Source: DATIJJ01 sp964612855 (GTDB taxonomy: Bacteria > Pseudomonadota > Gammaproteobacteria > DSM-16500). Taken from it: a stretch of 22,289 nucleotides of DNA. The stretch lies in contig CAZTDR010000043.1 in assembly GCA_964612855.1 (NCBI GenBank), forward strand, positions 1 to 22,289. Direction: 5' to 3'. Both the position numbers and the translations under genes were made by a program. Positions 7,305 to 13,772 of this stretch are shown here, piece after piece. The notes beneath the pieces were generated by a model. It was not told where the DNA came from, searched no databases, and saw only the letters and a list, made by a program, of their open reading frames with translations. How positions within the stretch are numbered: the first letter of the stretch is position 1; each line of letters starts with the position of its first letter.

Positions 7305-8399
7305 CTAATCTGCCTCACGTAAATTACATAACTTTTGTAAGAGCTGTTTTTCGCTTTCCGGCATATTCATCTTCTTCAGCTCAATAAAACTAAATTCATA
7401 CCGGTCCGTAAATTTTTTTCGCAGCGAATCAAAACCCGCAGGGTTCTTTTTTAATGTTTCACGCATTTCTAAGGTGGCACTCACAGGATCAAAAATACTT
7501 AGCACCACGTCGCGCCAATCTTGCGCAAAATCAACAGCCAGCGCTCGGGTTGGATAAATCATTGGAGGTAATGCGTGTGGTGTGATTACTTTTTGTTGCA
7601 CTGCAGCCTGATAAATCATTTCAATCCCGCGATATTTGCTTTGCAATGAATAACCTGCAATATGAGGTGTTGCTATTCTCGCTTGCTGAAGCACAAGAGG
7701 ATCAACATACGGTTCATTTTCAAAAACATCTAAACACCAAATCAAAGATTGGCCTTCTTGTTTTAAATCTTCGAAAGAAAATACGGAACCACGCCCTGCA
7801 TTGAGTAAGACACATTGGGGTTTTTGTTTTTGCAGAAAAGATTTTTGCACGAGATGATAGGTAGGAAAAGGGCCTGTATGGGTAAGCGGTGTATGAAATG
7901 AAATAATATCGAGATCCGTCAATTCAGCAAATTCAGTCGACACGATATCAGTACGTAATGGATCACATAAAACAACCTCGAATCCGAGTAAAGCAAATTT
8001 TTCTGCTACTTGCTTGCCAATGGTCCCGACTCCCACCACCGCCGCCCGAATTTTTTTATCCGCTAAATAATGCATTTTTTGCAAAGCCGCAATGACGCAG
8101 ACAACATATTCTGCGACAGCAATCGCATTACAACCTGAGGCAACGCTCCATTGGATGCCTTGGACATCTAACCAATCTGTATCCATATGATCTGCGCCGC
8201 TGGTACTGCTACCCACAAATTTGACCGATGACCCGCTCAGTAACGCTTGATTCACTTTCGTCACGGAACGAACCAGCAACATATCAGCATCCTGCAGATC
8301 AGCCGCGTTGATGTCACGACCCGGTTTTAAGAAGAGTTGGCCATAACCCTTAAAATAATGTTCAATCAGTGGAATATTTTCATCTGCGACAATTTTCAT
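7305..8399 (-). CDS. pdxB: Erythronate-4-phosphate dehydrogenase
   Basis: Cytoplasmic NAD-dependent enzyme oxidising 4-phosphoerythronate, the second step of the DXP-dependent pyridoxal 5'-phosphate pathway. It belongs to the D-2-hydroxyacid dehydrogenase family. The N-terminus MKIVADENIPLIEHYF and the specific STSGADHMD segment (residues 65-73) are typical of PdxB. The Rossmann motif GVGTIG is at 123-128. Catalytic-region motifs are NAGRG (200-204), FENEP (226-230) and TPHIAGYS (244-251), and a C-terminal PdxB dimerisation domain follows. The protein is 364 aa, slightly short of the roughly 380 aa family norm. The ATG at 8399 overlaps the ubiA stop as ATGA; an upstream in-frame start would run into ubiA and add non-conserved residues. 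It is the third gene of ubiC-ubiA-pdxB. Confidence 0.93.
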   Translation of the reverse strand: MKIVADENIPLIEHYFKGYGQLFLKPGRDINAADLQDADMLLVRSVTKVNQALLSGSSVKFVGSSTSGADHMDTDWLDVQGIQWSVASGCNAIAVAEYVVCVIAALQKMHYLADKKIRAAVVGVGTIGKQVAEKFALLGFEVVLCDPLRTDIVSTEFAELTDLDIISFHTPLTHTGPFPTYHLVQKSFLQKQKPQCVLLNAGRGSVFSFEDLKQEGQSLIWCLDVFENEPYVDPLVLQQARIATPHIAGYSLQSKYRGIEMIYQAAVQQKVITPHALPPMIYPTRALAVDFAQDWRDVVLSIFDPVSATLEMRETLKKNPAGFDSLRKKFTDRYEFSFIELKKMNMPESEKQLLQKLCNLREAD

Positions 8400-9232
8400 G
8401 AGAACACTATTCCAAGAAAAAGAATCAAACCGACCCAATTATTATTTAAAAATGCGTTAAAACACTGAGCAGGTTCTCGTGATCGAATAAGCCATTGTTG
8501 ATAAACAAAAAACAAAATCATCGCACCCAGTGCAAAAAAATAAGCAGCATGTAATTTAAATACATAGCCGACATTTATAAATAATAAAACTAAGATTATT
8601 TGTAATAGAGCAACAAATAATCGATCAAATCGACCCAGCAAAATCGCCGTGGATTTCACACCAATTTTCAAATCATCTTCACGGTCCACCATGGCATACA
8701 ATGTATCATACATCACAGGCCAAACAGCTGCTGCCGCAAAAAGCTGCCAATCAGCCGCCGTAATGACATTGTTTTGAGCGGCAAAAGCCATCGGCACACC
8801 CCAGGAAAATGCAACGCCTAACGCTGCTTGCGGTAAATGCGTAAACCGTTTGAAAAAAGGATAAATCACAGCAAATAAAACCCCGAAACAAGCTAAAAAA
8901 AGGGTTAAAGGATTGAGTAACAGCACGAGAATAAGCGCTAATAAAAGTAATATTACCAATAAAACTAGCGCAGCGCGGACAGAGATTTTACCCGACGTCA
9001 ATGGACGATCTCGGGTACGAGCAACATGTCGATCAAAATTTCGATCTGCCAAATCATTTGCTATACATCCCGCGGAGCGCATGATGACCACGCCTAATAC
9101 AAAAATAACGACGATAGAGACACGAGGATGGCCTTGCCCACCCAACCATACAGCCCACAAGGTTGGCCACAATAATAAAAAAATCCCGATGGGCTTGTGC
9201 AAACGCATTAAATAAATAGCTTGTTTCATCAT
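8396..9232 (-). CDS. ubiA: 4-hydroxybenzoate octaprenyltransferase
   Basis: Inner-membrane prenyltransferase that attaches the polyprenyl tail to 4-hydroxybenzoate in ubiquinone synthesis. It is a multi-helix protein of 278 aa, near the usual 280-290 aa. The first Asp-rich motif is NDLADRNFD (residues 59-67, NDxxDxxxD), followed by RTRDRPLTSG. The second is in DREDDLKIGVKSTAI (DxxxD), the Mg2+/diphosphate-binding site. The N-terminus MRLHKPIGIFLLLWPTLWA is characteristic of UbiA. Its start overlaps the ubiC stop (ATGATGA), and its end overlaps the pdxB start by 4 nt, so the three genes are probably translated in a coupled way. UbiC upstream supplies its substrate. Confidence 0.96.
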   Translation of the reverse strand: MMKQAIYLMRLHKPIGIFLLLWPTLWAVWLGGQGHPRVSIVVIFVLGVVIMRSAGCIANDLADRNFDRHVARTRDRPLTSGKISVRAALVLLVILLLLALILVLLLNPLTLFLACFGVLFAVIYPFFKRFTHLPQAALGVAFSWGVPMAFAAQNNVITAADWQLFAAAAVWPVMYDTLYAMVDREDDLKIGVKSTAILLGRFDRLFVALLQIILVLLFINVGYVFKLHAAYFFALGAMILFFVYQQWLIRSREPAQCFNAFLNNNWVGLILFLGIVFS

Positions 9233-9780
9233 AATGAAGTCACATCGGATAAAAAAAATTCACTCAACAATAAAGGCTTATCCTGCAATAGAAAACGGGA
9301 ACGGCGTGCCCATATGACGTCTGTAGAGCGAGTCGCTTGTTGGGTAATAAATTCATATAAGGGCATCTCAGGCAATAAACACGTGATTTCAAATGGATCA
9401 CGCTGCAAGGTCGGATCTTTAAACAAGATAGATCCCAGCGAACGATTTTTTAAACGCGCTAGGCAGCGTTGTTGTCCAGTTAGTGTTTGACGCGGAAAAA
9501 CGGTGCGTGCAAACATCCATTCTTTACCCATGCTATAAATCAACACCTCACGAATCAAAGCATACTCACGCGTGGTGATATTCAATATTTTTTTTTCACT
9601 TAACGTGGGAAACTGCCAATGTTGACGTAATACTTTTATACGAGGGGAAACAGCCCCGTGTTGCCGCAATCGCTCTATAAAAGAAGCGGAATGTAGCAGC
9701 CACTCTCCCAGCGGAGTAGGCAAATCAGACAACGCAAGCGATTTCCGCCATTTTAAATCGGAATCATATTGTTGATACAT
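9229..9780 (-). CDS. ubiC: Chorismate pyruvate-lyase
   Basis: Cytoplasmic enzyme that removes pyruvate from chorismate to give 4-hydroxybenzoate, the ring precursor of ubiquinone. Recognisable family features are an N-terminal region ending in GEWLLHSASFIERLRQHG, the block REVLIYSMGKEWMFARTVFP and a late RSLGSILFKDPTLQRDPF. The protein is about 183 aa, close to the usual 165-185 aa. The ATG at 9780 is preferred (AAGGG about 5 nt upstream); a GTG at 9786 is possible. It is the first gene of the ubiC-ubiA-pdxB operon and is divergent from rubB. The rubB promoter overlaps its 5' end, so the two divergent units may compete for RNA polymerase. Confidence 0.92.
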   Translation of the reverse strand: MYQQYDSDLKWRKSLALSDLPTPLGEWLLHSASFIERLRQHGAVSPRIKVLRQHWQFPTLSEKKILNITTREYALIREVLIYSMGKEWMFARTVFPRQTLTGQQRCLARLKNRSLGSILFKDPTLQRDPFEITCLLPEMPLYEFITQQATRSTDVIWARRSRFLLQDKPLLLSEFFLSDVTSL

Positions 9781-9797
9781 GAGCACCCTTATATAAT
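9769..9797 (+). promoter_or_regulatory. Sigma-70-type promoter for rubB
   Basis: A perfect -10 TATAAT (9792-9797) lies 17 nt downstream of TTGTTG (9769-9774). Transcription would start near 9804 and leave a leader of about 60 nt with AGGA at 9854-9857 before the ATG at 9864. The -35 matches only TTG. The element overlaps the beginning of ubiC on the other strand. Confidence 0.5.
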
Positions 9798-9863
9798 CTA
9801 CCCTGAAAAACTGATCCCCGATAAAATCATTCGGAGATGACGCCTTTGAATTCAGGACACCCT

Positions 9864-11012
9864 ATGGAACACCCTATTATTATCATCGGCGCTGGCCTAG
9901 CAGGATACCAGCTTGCGCGCGAATTTCGCAAATTAGATCAAACAACTCCGCTTATGATTGTCACTGCGGACAGCGGCAAATATTACTCAAAGCCGTTGCT
10001 TTCGACTGCTCTAACGAGCGGAAAAACAGCAGACATGTTGCCCACCGGCACCGCAGAAATGATGGCTCAGCAATTAGATGCGACAATTGTGACACAAACG
10101 TATGTGTCCATGATCGACGCGCCAGACAAATCTATCGCGGTGAAAGATCAAAGAGTGTCTTACGCTAAATTAGTGTTGGCGTGCGGAGCGGATGTGATAA
10201 AACCCCAGCTAAAAGGTGACGCTGCACGCGAAATTTTATCGATTAATCATCTTTACCACTATGCTGAATTTCGCGATCTCATTAAAAATAAAAAACGTAT
10301 TGCTATTTTTGGTGCAGGCTTAATTGGCTGTGAATTTGCAAATGATCTCAGCAATGCCGGTTATGAGGTCCACATTATTGCTCCGTCTAGCGCGCCCTTG
10401 GATTTGCTTGTACCCCCCGAAGTCGGTCAACTATTACAAAGTGCCTTGGAAAAAAACGGCGTTCATTTTCACTTAAATTGTGTGGCGACTGAAATTGATA
10501 AAATGGAAAACGGTGTATACAGCTTACTCTTGTCCAATAATAATGAAATAGAAGTCGATTTTGTTTTATCTGCAATCGGCCTTAAACCTCACCTTGCTCT
10601 GCCTCATGCTGCCGGCGTGGCAGTTAATCGCGGCGTTCTGGTGAATCGTTTTTTAGAAACCAGTCTTCCCGATATTTATGCCTTAGGAGATTGCGCCGAA
10701 GTTGAAGGGCATGTTCTTCCTTACATTACACCGTTACTCAATTGTTCACGCGCTCTCGCCAAAACATTAAGTGGCACACCCACTGCTGTGGAATATCCCA
10801 GCATGCCGGTTGTTGTTAAAACACCTGTCCATCCTATCGTGGTTTGCCCGCCACCCAAAAATAAGGAGGGGCATTGGGAAATTGAAAATTTAGATAACAG
10901 CATTCGTGCTTTATTTTATGATGCGGAAAAGCAATTGAATGGTTTTGTGTTGACGAATGAAGCAGTGAAAGAGCGGGCCGCTTTGGTGAAAAAAATGCCG
11001 AACTTATTTTGA
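9864..11012 (+). CDS. rubB: Rubredoxin-NAD(+) reductase
   Basis: FAD-dependent NADH oxidoreductase that passes electrons to rubredoxin. It resembles Pseudomonas RubB throughout: N-terminal GAGLAG FAD motif (residues 9-14), YYSKPLLSTALTSGK, the NAD-binding GAGLIGCEFANDL (from 150), LSAIGLKP, and the second FAD motif YALGDCAEVEG (275 region). It ends with the RubB-type C-terminal domain (MPVVVKTPVHPIVVCPPP). At 382 aa it is the family length. The ATG at 9864 has AGGA 6 nt upstream; the earlier ATG at 9837 has its GGAG too close. No rubredoxin gene (paired CxxCG motifs) adjoins it, so its partner must lie elsewhere. It is divergent from ubiC and convergent with the NfeD gene. Confidence 0.88.
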   Translation: MEHPIIIIGAGLAGYQLAREFRKLDQTTPLMIVTADSGKYYSKPLLSTALTSGKTADMLPTGTAEMMAQQLDATIVTQTYVSMIDAPDKSIAVKDQRVSYAKLVLACGADVIKPQLKGDAAREILSINHLYHYAEFRDLIKNKKRIAIFGAGLIGCEFANDLSNAGYEVHIIAPSSAPLDLLVPPEVGQLLQSALEKNGVHFHLNCVATEIDKMENGVYSLLLSNNNEIEVDFVLSAIGLKPHLALPHAAGVAVNRGVLVNRFLETSLPDIYALGDCAEVEGHVLPYITPLLNCSRALAKTLSGTPTAVEYPSMPVVVKTPVHPIVVCPPPKNKEGHWEIENLDNSIRALFYDAEKQLNGFVLTNEAVKERAALVKKMPNLF

Positions 11013-11083
11013 TCCTAATTGAAACCTTCCCGAATGTTTTTATTGGGGATGACGGGGATGACACAGACCTCGATCGGAGATAA

Positions 11084-11530
11084 CTAACAAGCTTCCCCAA
11101 TTAAAATAATACCATCCACCCCCACAATCCGCACTCGCGCACCTGCTGGCAAATCATTGCATCTCACGCGCCAAGTAGAATCATCGACCTTTATATTTCC
11201 CATGCCATTAATCACGGGGGTTTCAAGCGTAAAAATGCGGCCGATATATTGTTCACTGCGCTTATTTAATAAAGGGCGATCGGTTGCAATAGGATGACGC
11301 TTGAGATAAAGCCACCAAATAAACGCTGTCACCATACCTAAACTTGCAAATCCCAATAACTCCGCCATCCAGCCCATATTGGGAAATAACCAAACTAAAA
11401 AACCGACGATGGCGGCCGACATGCCTATCCAAAATAAAAATCCGCTGCCCGTGACCAATTCAAAAATCAACAAAACGGCTGCGAGTAATAACCAATGCCA
11501 AAATGCTAAATGCGAAAGCCAATCAAGCAT
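11084..11530 (-). CDS. NfeD-family membrane protein
   Basis: Small inner-membrane protein (148 aa) of the NfeD family, whose soluble C-terminal OB-fold domain interacts with partner SPFH/stomatin proteins. There are two or three hydrophobic helices: about residues 10-30 (LAFWHWLLLAAVLLIFELV), 33-50 (LFWIGMSAAIVGFLVWLF) and 55-75. An OB-fold-like tail follows (IGRIFTLETPVINGMGNIKV, then STWRVRC, and GARVRIVGVDGIILIGEA). It corresponds in arrangement to E. coli YbbJ next to QmcA. It lacks the serine-protease domain of long NfeD proteins. The ATG has AAGGAG upstream and overlaps the end of the SPFH gene by 8 nt (ATGCTTGA), so the pair is almost certainly co-translated. Confidence 0.85.
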   Translation of the reverse strand: MLDWLSHLAFWHWLLLAAVLLIFELVTGSGFLFWIGMSAAIVGFLVWLFPNMGWMAELLGFASLGMVTAFIWWLYLKRHPIATDRPLLNKRSEQYIGRIFTLETPVINGMGNIKVDDSTWRVRCNDLPAGARVRIVGVDGIILIGEAC

Positions 11531-12458
11531 TTTTATTCTCCTTGGTAGGCGCTAAACTCGCTTTCGCTAATTCAGCAATGCCGCCGATCGAACCTAAAAT
11601 ACCCGACGCTTCGATGGGCATGAGCACAATTTTTTGATTAGGTGCTGTACCAATTTTACCTAAGGTCTCGACATACTTTTGCGCCACAAAATAATTTACT
11701 GCTTGAATGTTACCTTGGGCAATCGCTTCAGATACAAATTGCGTCGCTTTTCCTTCTGCTTGTGCTAAACGTTCACGTGCTTCTGCTTCTCGATAAGCCG
11801 CTTCTTTTTTTCCTTCCGCTTGCAAGATCGCGCTTTGTTTTTCGCCTTCTGCGCGTAAAATAGCGGATTGACGCTGACCTTCTGCTTCTAGGATGGTCGC
11901 CCGTTTATCGCGCTCTGCTTTCATTTGTCGCGCCATGGATTCCACTAAATCTCGCGGCGGCGCGATTTCTTTGATTTCAACTCGCGTGACTTTGACACCC
12001 CACGGAGTTGTTGCTTCATCTACCACGCGTAACAAACGAGTATTAATTTGATCACGCTGTGAAAGCATACTATCTAAATCCAGCGAACCTAATACGGTAC
12101 GGATATTGGTCATAATGAGATTGCGCATCGCCTCTTCCAAATAACGTACTTCATACGTTGCCTTAGGCGCATCGACGACTTGATAAAACACCACTGCATC
12201 GACTTTTACCATGGCATTATCGGAACTAATAATTTCTTGTGAAGGAATATCCAACACTTGTTCCATCAAATTCAAACGCGCGCCAATTTGGTCAATGAAA
12301 GGAATGATGAGCCCAAGGCCCGGTTTCAACGTATGGGTATAACGGCCAAAACGCTCTACTGTCCACTCATAGCCTTGCGGAATTTGTTTTACGCTCATAA
12401 AAATAACAATAATCGCCAGGATAACCAAAGCAATAATCATGATTTGATAAGTAACCAT
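11523..12458 (-). CDS. qmcA: SPFH/stomatin-like membrane protein (QmcA type)
   Basis: Membrane-anchored SPFH (band 7) protein that oligomerises into membrane microdomain scaffolds or protease-regulating cages. An N-terminal helix (residues about 4-23, YQIMIIALVILAIIVIFMSV) is followed by the SPFH domain starting VKQIPQGYEWTVERFGRY and including LDIPSQEIISSDN and TPWGVKVTRVEIKEI. A long alanine/glutamate coiled coil follows, with a repeating ILxAEG unit (ILEAEG, ILRAEG, ILQAEG). The C-terminus has the small hydrophobic ASGILGSIGGIAEL segment. The ATG at 12458 (311 aa) has AAAGGAG 6 nt upstream; extending further upstream adds unconserved residues. It is coupled to the NfeD gene. The exact orthology to QmcA is probable rather than certain. 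Confidence 0.88.
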   Translation of the reverse strand: MVTYQIMIIALVILAIIVIFMSVKQIPQGYEWTVERFGRYTHTLKPGLGLIIPFIDQIGARLNLMEQVLDIPSQEIISSDNAMVKVDAVVFYQVVDAPKATYEVRYLEEAMRNLIMTNIRTVLGSLDLDSMLSQRDQINTRLLRVVDEATTPWGVKVTRVEIKEIAPPRDLVESMARQMKAERDKRATILEAEGQRQSAILRAEGEKQSAILQAEGKKEAAYREAEARERLAQAEGKATQFVSEAIAQGNIQAVNYFVAQKYVETLGKIGTAPNQKIVLMPIEASGILGSIGGIAELAKASLAPTKENKNA

Positions 12459-12488
12459 AAACAACTCCTTTGCATTTCTTATTGTAGA

Positions 12489-12497
12489 AGTATAACA
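12489..12497 (-). promoter_or_regulatory. Extended -10 promoter candidate for the SPFH-NfeD operon
   Basis: On the minus strand the sequence reads TGTTATACT, a TGn extended -10 with TATACT (5/6 match). It lies about 31 nt upstream of the ATG at 12458. No good -35 is seen at 17 nt. Position and strand fit the qmcA-nfeD pair. Confidence 0.4.
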
Positions 12498-12592
12498 TTT
12501 TTCATATATCAAAGCCTGTGCTTAACTATTTTTTGCGGAGCCAGTCTCTCAAGTCTCATCGTCCCACGGCTTGAAAAAATAAAACGGCACTT

Positions 12593-12664
12593 GTAGGGGC
12601 ATGTTGCCATGCCCGGCGGTTTCAGCGAGATAGTCAGCACGGGCACGGCACGCCGTGCCCCTAC
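12593..12664. repeat. Inverted pair of GTAGGGGC REP-like units (BIME-like)
   Basis: A plus-strand unit (12593-12614, GTAGGGGCATG...CATGCCC) and a minus-strand unit (12641-12664, GTAGGGGCACGGCGTGCC...) face each other across 26 nt. Each is a hairpin, and together they can pair head to head. The pair ends 20 nt before the PH-domain gene, so it would lie in its leader or promoter region. The plus-strand unit resembles the degenerate unit at about 4191 and the minus-strand unit the composite elements at 1-117 and 22240. Confidence 0.8.
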
Positions 12665-12684
12665 AAAAATAGAGGAACCTTGAA

Positions 12685-13143
12685 ATGAGCAGTATTGATA
12701 AAAACTTGTTAAATGACGAAAAAATTATCTATCGGACTAAAAAGCATTGGATTATTTTTTTTGCCCCCACTGCTTGGTTCATTGCCGCCGTGTTTTTTTT
12801 GTTTAACTCCAATCCTTGGGTCGTTAAAGCCGCAGCGGCACCCGCATTAGCCGGACTTTTGATAGGTATTGTTAAATGGCTAGAATATATTACTGCTGAA
12901 TTTGTGGTAACCAATAAACGAATATTAATGAAAGAAGGTTTTTTTACTCGTCATTCGAATGAATTACGTTTAGCCACCGTTTCAAACATGAATGTCAATC
13001 AAAGTTTGATAGGGCAATTATTGGATTATGGAACGGTGGTGATCAGCCCATTTGGTAGCGGAGAAGACGTATTTACAGAAATCGCGCATCCATTTGAGTT
13101 TCAAAAACAAACGCAGATGCAGCTAGATCAAGTCGTGAGATAA
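12685..13143 (+). CDS. Small membrane protein with bacterial PH-like (bPH) domain
   Basis: This 152-aa protein has two close hydrophobic helices (about residues 24-42, IIFFAPTAWFIAAVFFLF, and 48-65). A bacterial pleckstrin-homology (YdbS/bPH_2-type) domain follows: AEFVVTNKRILMKEGFFTRH, then ELRLATVSNMNVNQSLIGQL, and LDYGTVVISPFG. The TNKRI and GxLDYGTV patterns are typical of this family. The helices should hold it in the inner membrane with the PH domain in the cytoplasm. Its molecular role is unknown; related proteins are linked loosely to envelope stress. AGAGGA 8 nt upstream supports the ATG. It is divergent from the SPFH operon and convergent with the 46-aa gene; a REP pair lies just before it and a REP hairpin just after. 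Confidence 0.85.
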   Translation: MSSIDKNLLNDEKIIYRTKKHWIIFFAPTAWFIAAVFFLFNSNPWVVKAAAAPALAGLLIGIVKWLEYITAEFVVTNKRILMKEGFFTRHSNELRLATVSNMNVNQSLIGQLLDYGTVVISPFGSGEDVFTEIAHPFEFQKQTQMQLDQVVR

Positions 13144-13144
13144 T

Positions 13145-13180
13145 TAGGGTGGATTAGGCGCTTTTTTGCCGTAATCCACC
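13145..13180 (+). repeat. GGTGGATTA-type REP-like hairpin, head degenerate
   Basis: TTAGGGTGGATTAGGCGC, a T-run loop, then GCCGTAATCCACC: a fold-back with GGTGGATTA/TAATCCACC arms. The first base of the GTAG head has changed (TTAG). It begins 2 nt after the PH-domain stop and separates two convergent genes. Confidence 0.75.
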
Positions 13181-13187
13181 AATTGAT

Positions 13188-13328
13188 TTAAAACAACTGA
13201 AAAATGAAATGCAACGCGACAGTCGCGGCAATGCCTATCAAACCAACTACTGCCATCAATCCTAATATAGGTAAACCAGCCGTATAATAGGGGCGTAAAT
13301 CTGCTTTATCCTGTTTGGTTGGAGTCAT
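13188..13328 (-). CDS. Small single-helix membrane protein, unrecognised
   Basis: A 46-aa protein with a polar N-terminus (MTPTKQDKADLRPYYTAG) and one strong hydrophobic helix filling most of the rest (LPILGLMAVVGLIGIAATVA). I do not recognise its family. The ATG at 13328 has AGAGGA 8 nt upstream and overlaps the end of the 113-aa gene by 23 nt in a different frame, which supports co-translation of the two. An upstream start at 13370 would add 14 basic residues without a visible ribosome site. Being short, it could be a chance frame, but the good ribosome site, start overlap and clean membrane helix favour a real gene. Confidence 0.6.
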   Translation of the reverse strand: MTPTKQDKADLRPYYTAGLPILGLMAVVGLIGIAATVALHFIFQLF

Positions 13329-13647
13329 TCTGATTATCCTCTTCCTGTTTTTGTTGATAAGTTGCAACAATTATCTTCGTTAATTCAGTTAATTGATTTT
13401 GCATTTTTTTAATGGCTGTCGTTTCAGCCGTATTTGCTGCATTCAGTTCTTCTAATGTAACAGCCATTTCTTGCAATAATTTGGCCAACGCTTCATCGCT
13501 CACCTTAGCTTCTTCGCTTTTTTGGGTCACGGACTCAATGCCAGTTTTCAGTTTATTGACTATTCCGCTCAAGTCTACCGTTTTAGCAGAATCCAATAGA
13601 TCTGAACCCATTTTTTTTAAGTCATCTAAACCTGGGATCTTAACCAT
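13306..13647 (-). CDS. Unrecognised helical protein (113 aa)
   Basis: The protein starts MVKIPGLDDLKKMGSDLLDS, then has amphipathic helices (VDLSGIVNKLKTGIESV) and a coiled-coil-like segment (LLQEMAVTLEELNAANTAE, KKMQNQLTELTKIIVATYQQ). It ends in a polar, Gln/Asn/Asp-rich tail. There is no signal peptide or membrane helix. I do not recognise a family. The ATG at 13647 is chosen over the longer frame starting at 13683 because GAGGG lies 8 nt upstream and a TGCTATAAT promoter lies about 25 nt upstream, inside the longer version. Its 3' end overlaps the 46-aa membrane protein gene, so the two may act together, for example as a soluble coiled-coil partner of a membrane anchor (inference). Confidence 0.65.
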   Translation of the reverse strand: MVKIPGLDDLKKMGSDLLDSAKTVDLSGIVNKLKTGIESVTQKSEEAKVSDEALAKLLQEMAVTLEELNAANTAETTAIKKMQNQLTELTKIIVATYQQKQEEDNQNDSNQTG

Positions 13648-13671
13648 ATGGCAAGCCCTCATTAATGTACA

Positions 13672-13680
13672 ATTATAGCA
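13672..13680 (-). promoter_or_regulatory. Extended -10 promoter for the 113-aa/46-aa gene pair
   Basis: On the minus strand the sequence reads TGCTATAAT, a perfect TGn-TATAAT. It lies about 25 nt upstream of the ATG at 13647, leaving a short leader with GAGGG. The -35 position (GATAGG) is poor and falls within the adjoining long palindrome. Confidence 0.5.
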
Positions 13681-13682
13681 CA

Positions 13683-13770
13683 TTATAGCGAAATCCTATC
13701 TGGTTTGCATATTTATAGCTTCGTCTCATGCTAGCTATAAATATGCAAACCAGATAGGATTTCGCTATAA
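13683..13770. repeat. Perfect 38-bp-arm palindrome after trpS
   Basis: Arms 13683-13720 and 13733-13770 are exact inverted complements with a 12-nt loop. It starts 2 nt beyond the trpS TAG stop and ends next to the promoter of the 113-aa gene. The heptamer TTATAGC or its complement GCTATAA occurs at both ends of each arm, and once more at 13673-13679. It is not followed by a T-run on the minus strand, so it is not a classic terminator, though a transcript would form a very stable hairpin. It is unrelated to the GTAG repeats. Confidence 0.9.
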
Positions 13771-13772
13771 AT

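Noticed and set aside
7097..7318. Open frame of 73 codons on the minus strand after mrcA
   Set aside because: It is a translation of the long inverted repeat and overlaps the pdxB 3' end.
8913..9490. Plus-strand frames opposite ubiA and ubiC
   Set aside because: They are antisense to recognised genes, with no motifs or start signals.
11045..11062. Tandem 9-mer GGGGATGAC x2 after rubB
   Set aside because: It is only two copies in a short convergent gap; too little to call a functional repeat.
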